Assembly (NCBI GenBank): GCA_964437215.1
Contig: CAYTFZ010000126.1
Span: 1 to 6,415 of the forward strand
Direction: 5' to 3'
Length of the DNA stretch: 6,415 nt
Source: JAAYAN01 sp964437215
Lineage (GTDB): Bacteria > Bacteroidota > Ignavibacteria > Ignavibacteriales > Melioribacteraceae
A program made the position numbers and the translations under genes. Below, piece after piece: positions 6,406-6,415 of this stretch; position 1 is the first letter of the stretch, and each line of letters opens with the position of its first letter. Under the pieces are notes generated by a model, which was not told the origin of the DNA, searched no databases, and saw only the letters and a list, made by a program, of their open reading frames with translations.

Positions 6406-6415
6406 CGACAGAGAG

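Noticed and set aside
6307..6415. Start of a CRISPR array
   Set aside because: The repeated modules are short, unevenly spaced and carry no spacer-sized unique segments between identical repeats.

Overview
The window looks like chromosomal DNA of an AT-rich Gram-negative bacterium of the Bacteroidota/Ignavibacteriota/Chlorobiota (FCB) group. The support is an outer-membrane TonB-dependent receptor with an N-terminal carboxypeptidase-regulatory-like domain, LysM-bearing lytic-transglycosylase-like architecture, and a candidate promoter of the Bacteroidota type. The class (Ignavibacteria is my best guess) is inference from protein style, not from a marker gene. The run of 100 N bases and the cut-off first gene indicate a draft or metagenome assembly.

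Layout: (1) 1-1716, the 3' part of a cell-wall gene that begins upstream of the window. It is a MltD-like protein whose visible part is a linker plus seven LysM domains. (2) 1717-1901, a regulatory leader holding a candidate promoter, a complete TPP (thiamine pyrophosphate) riboswitch aptamer, an intrinsic terminator, a mutually exclusive antiterminator pairing, and a Shine-Dalgarno site. (3) 1902-4245, a TonB-dependent outer-membrane receptor interrupted by the assembly gap. (4) 4245-4907, thiamine pyrophosphokinase (thiN). (5) 4885-6270, a 13-helix sodium:solute symporter (SSS) family permease. (6) 6271-6415, a non-coding tail of short degenerate repeats and two hairpins built from one shared core.

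Genes 3-5 overlap or abut end to end (1-nt and 23-nt overlaps) and sit behind a single TPP riboswitch, so they read as one thiamine-salvage operon. The receptor would bring thiamine (or a related compound) across the outer membrane, the symporter across the inner membrane, and ThiN would convert it to TPP, which then shuts off transcription through the riboswitch. The known Bacteroidota version of this operon uses a PnuT-type permease. Here an SSS-family protein takes that place, and this is the most interesting point of the window. Its substrate is inferred from context only.
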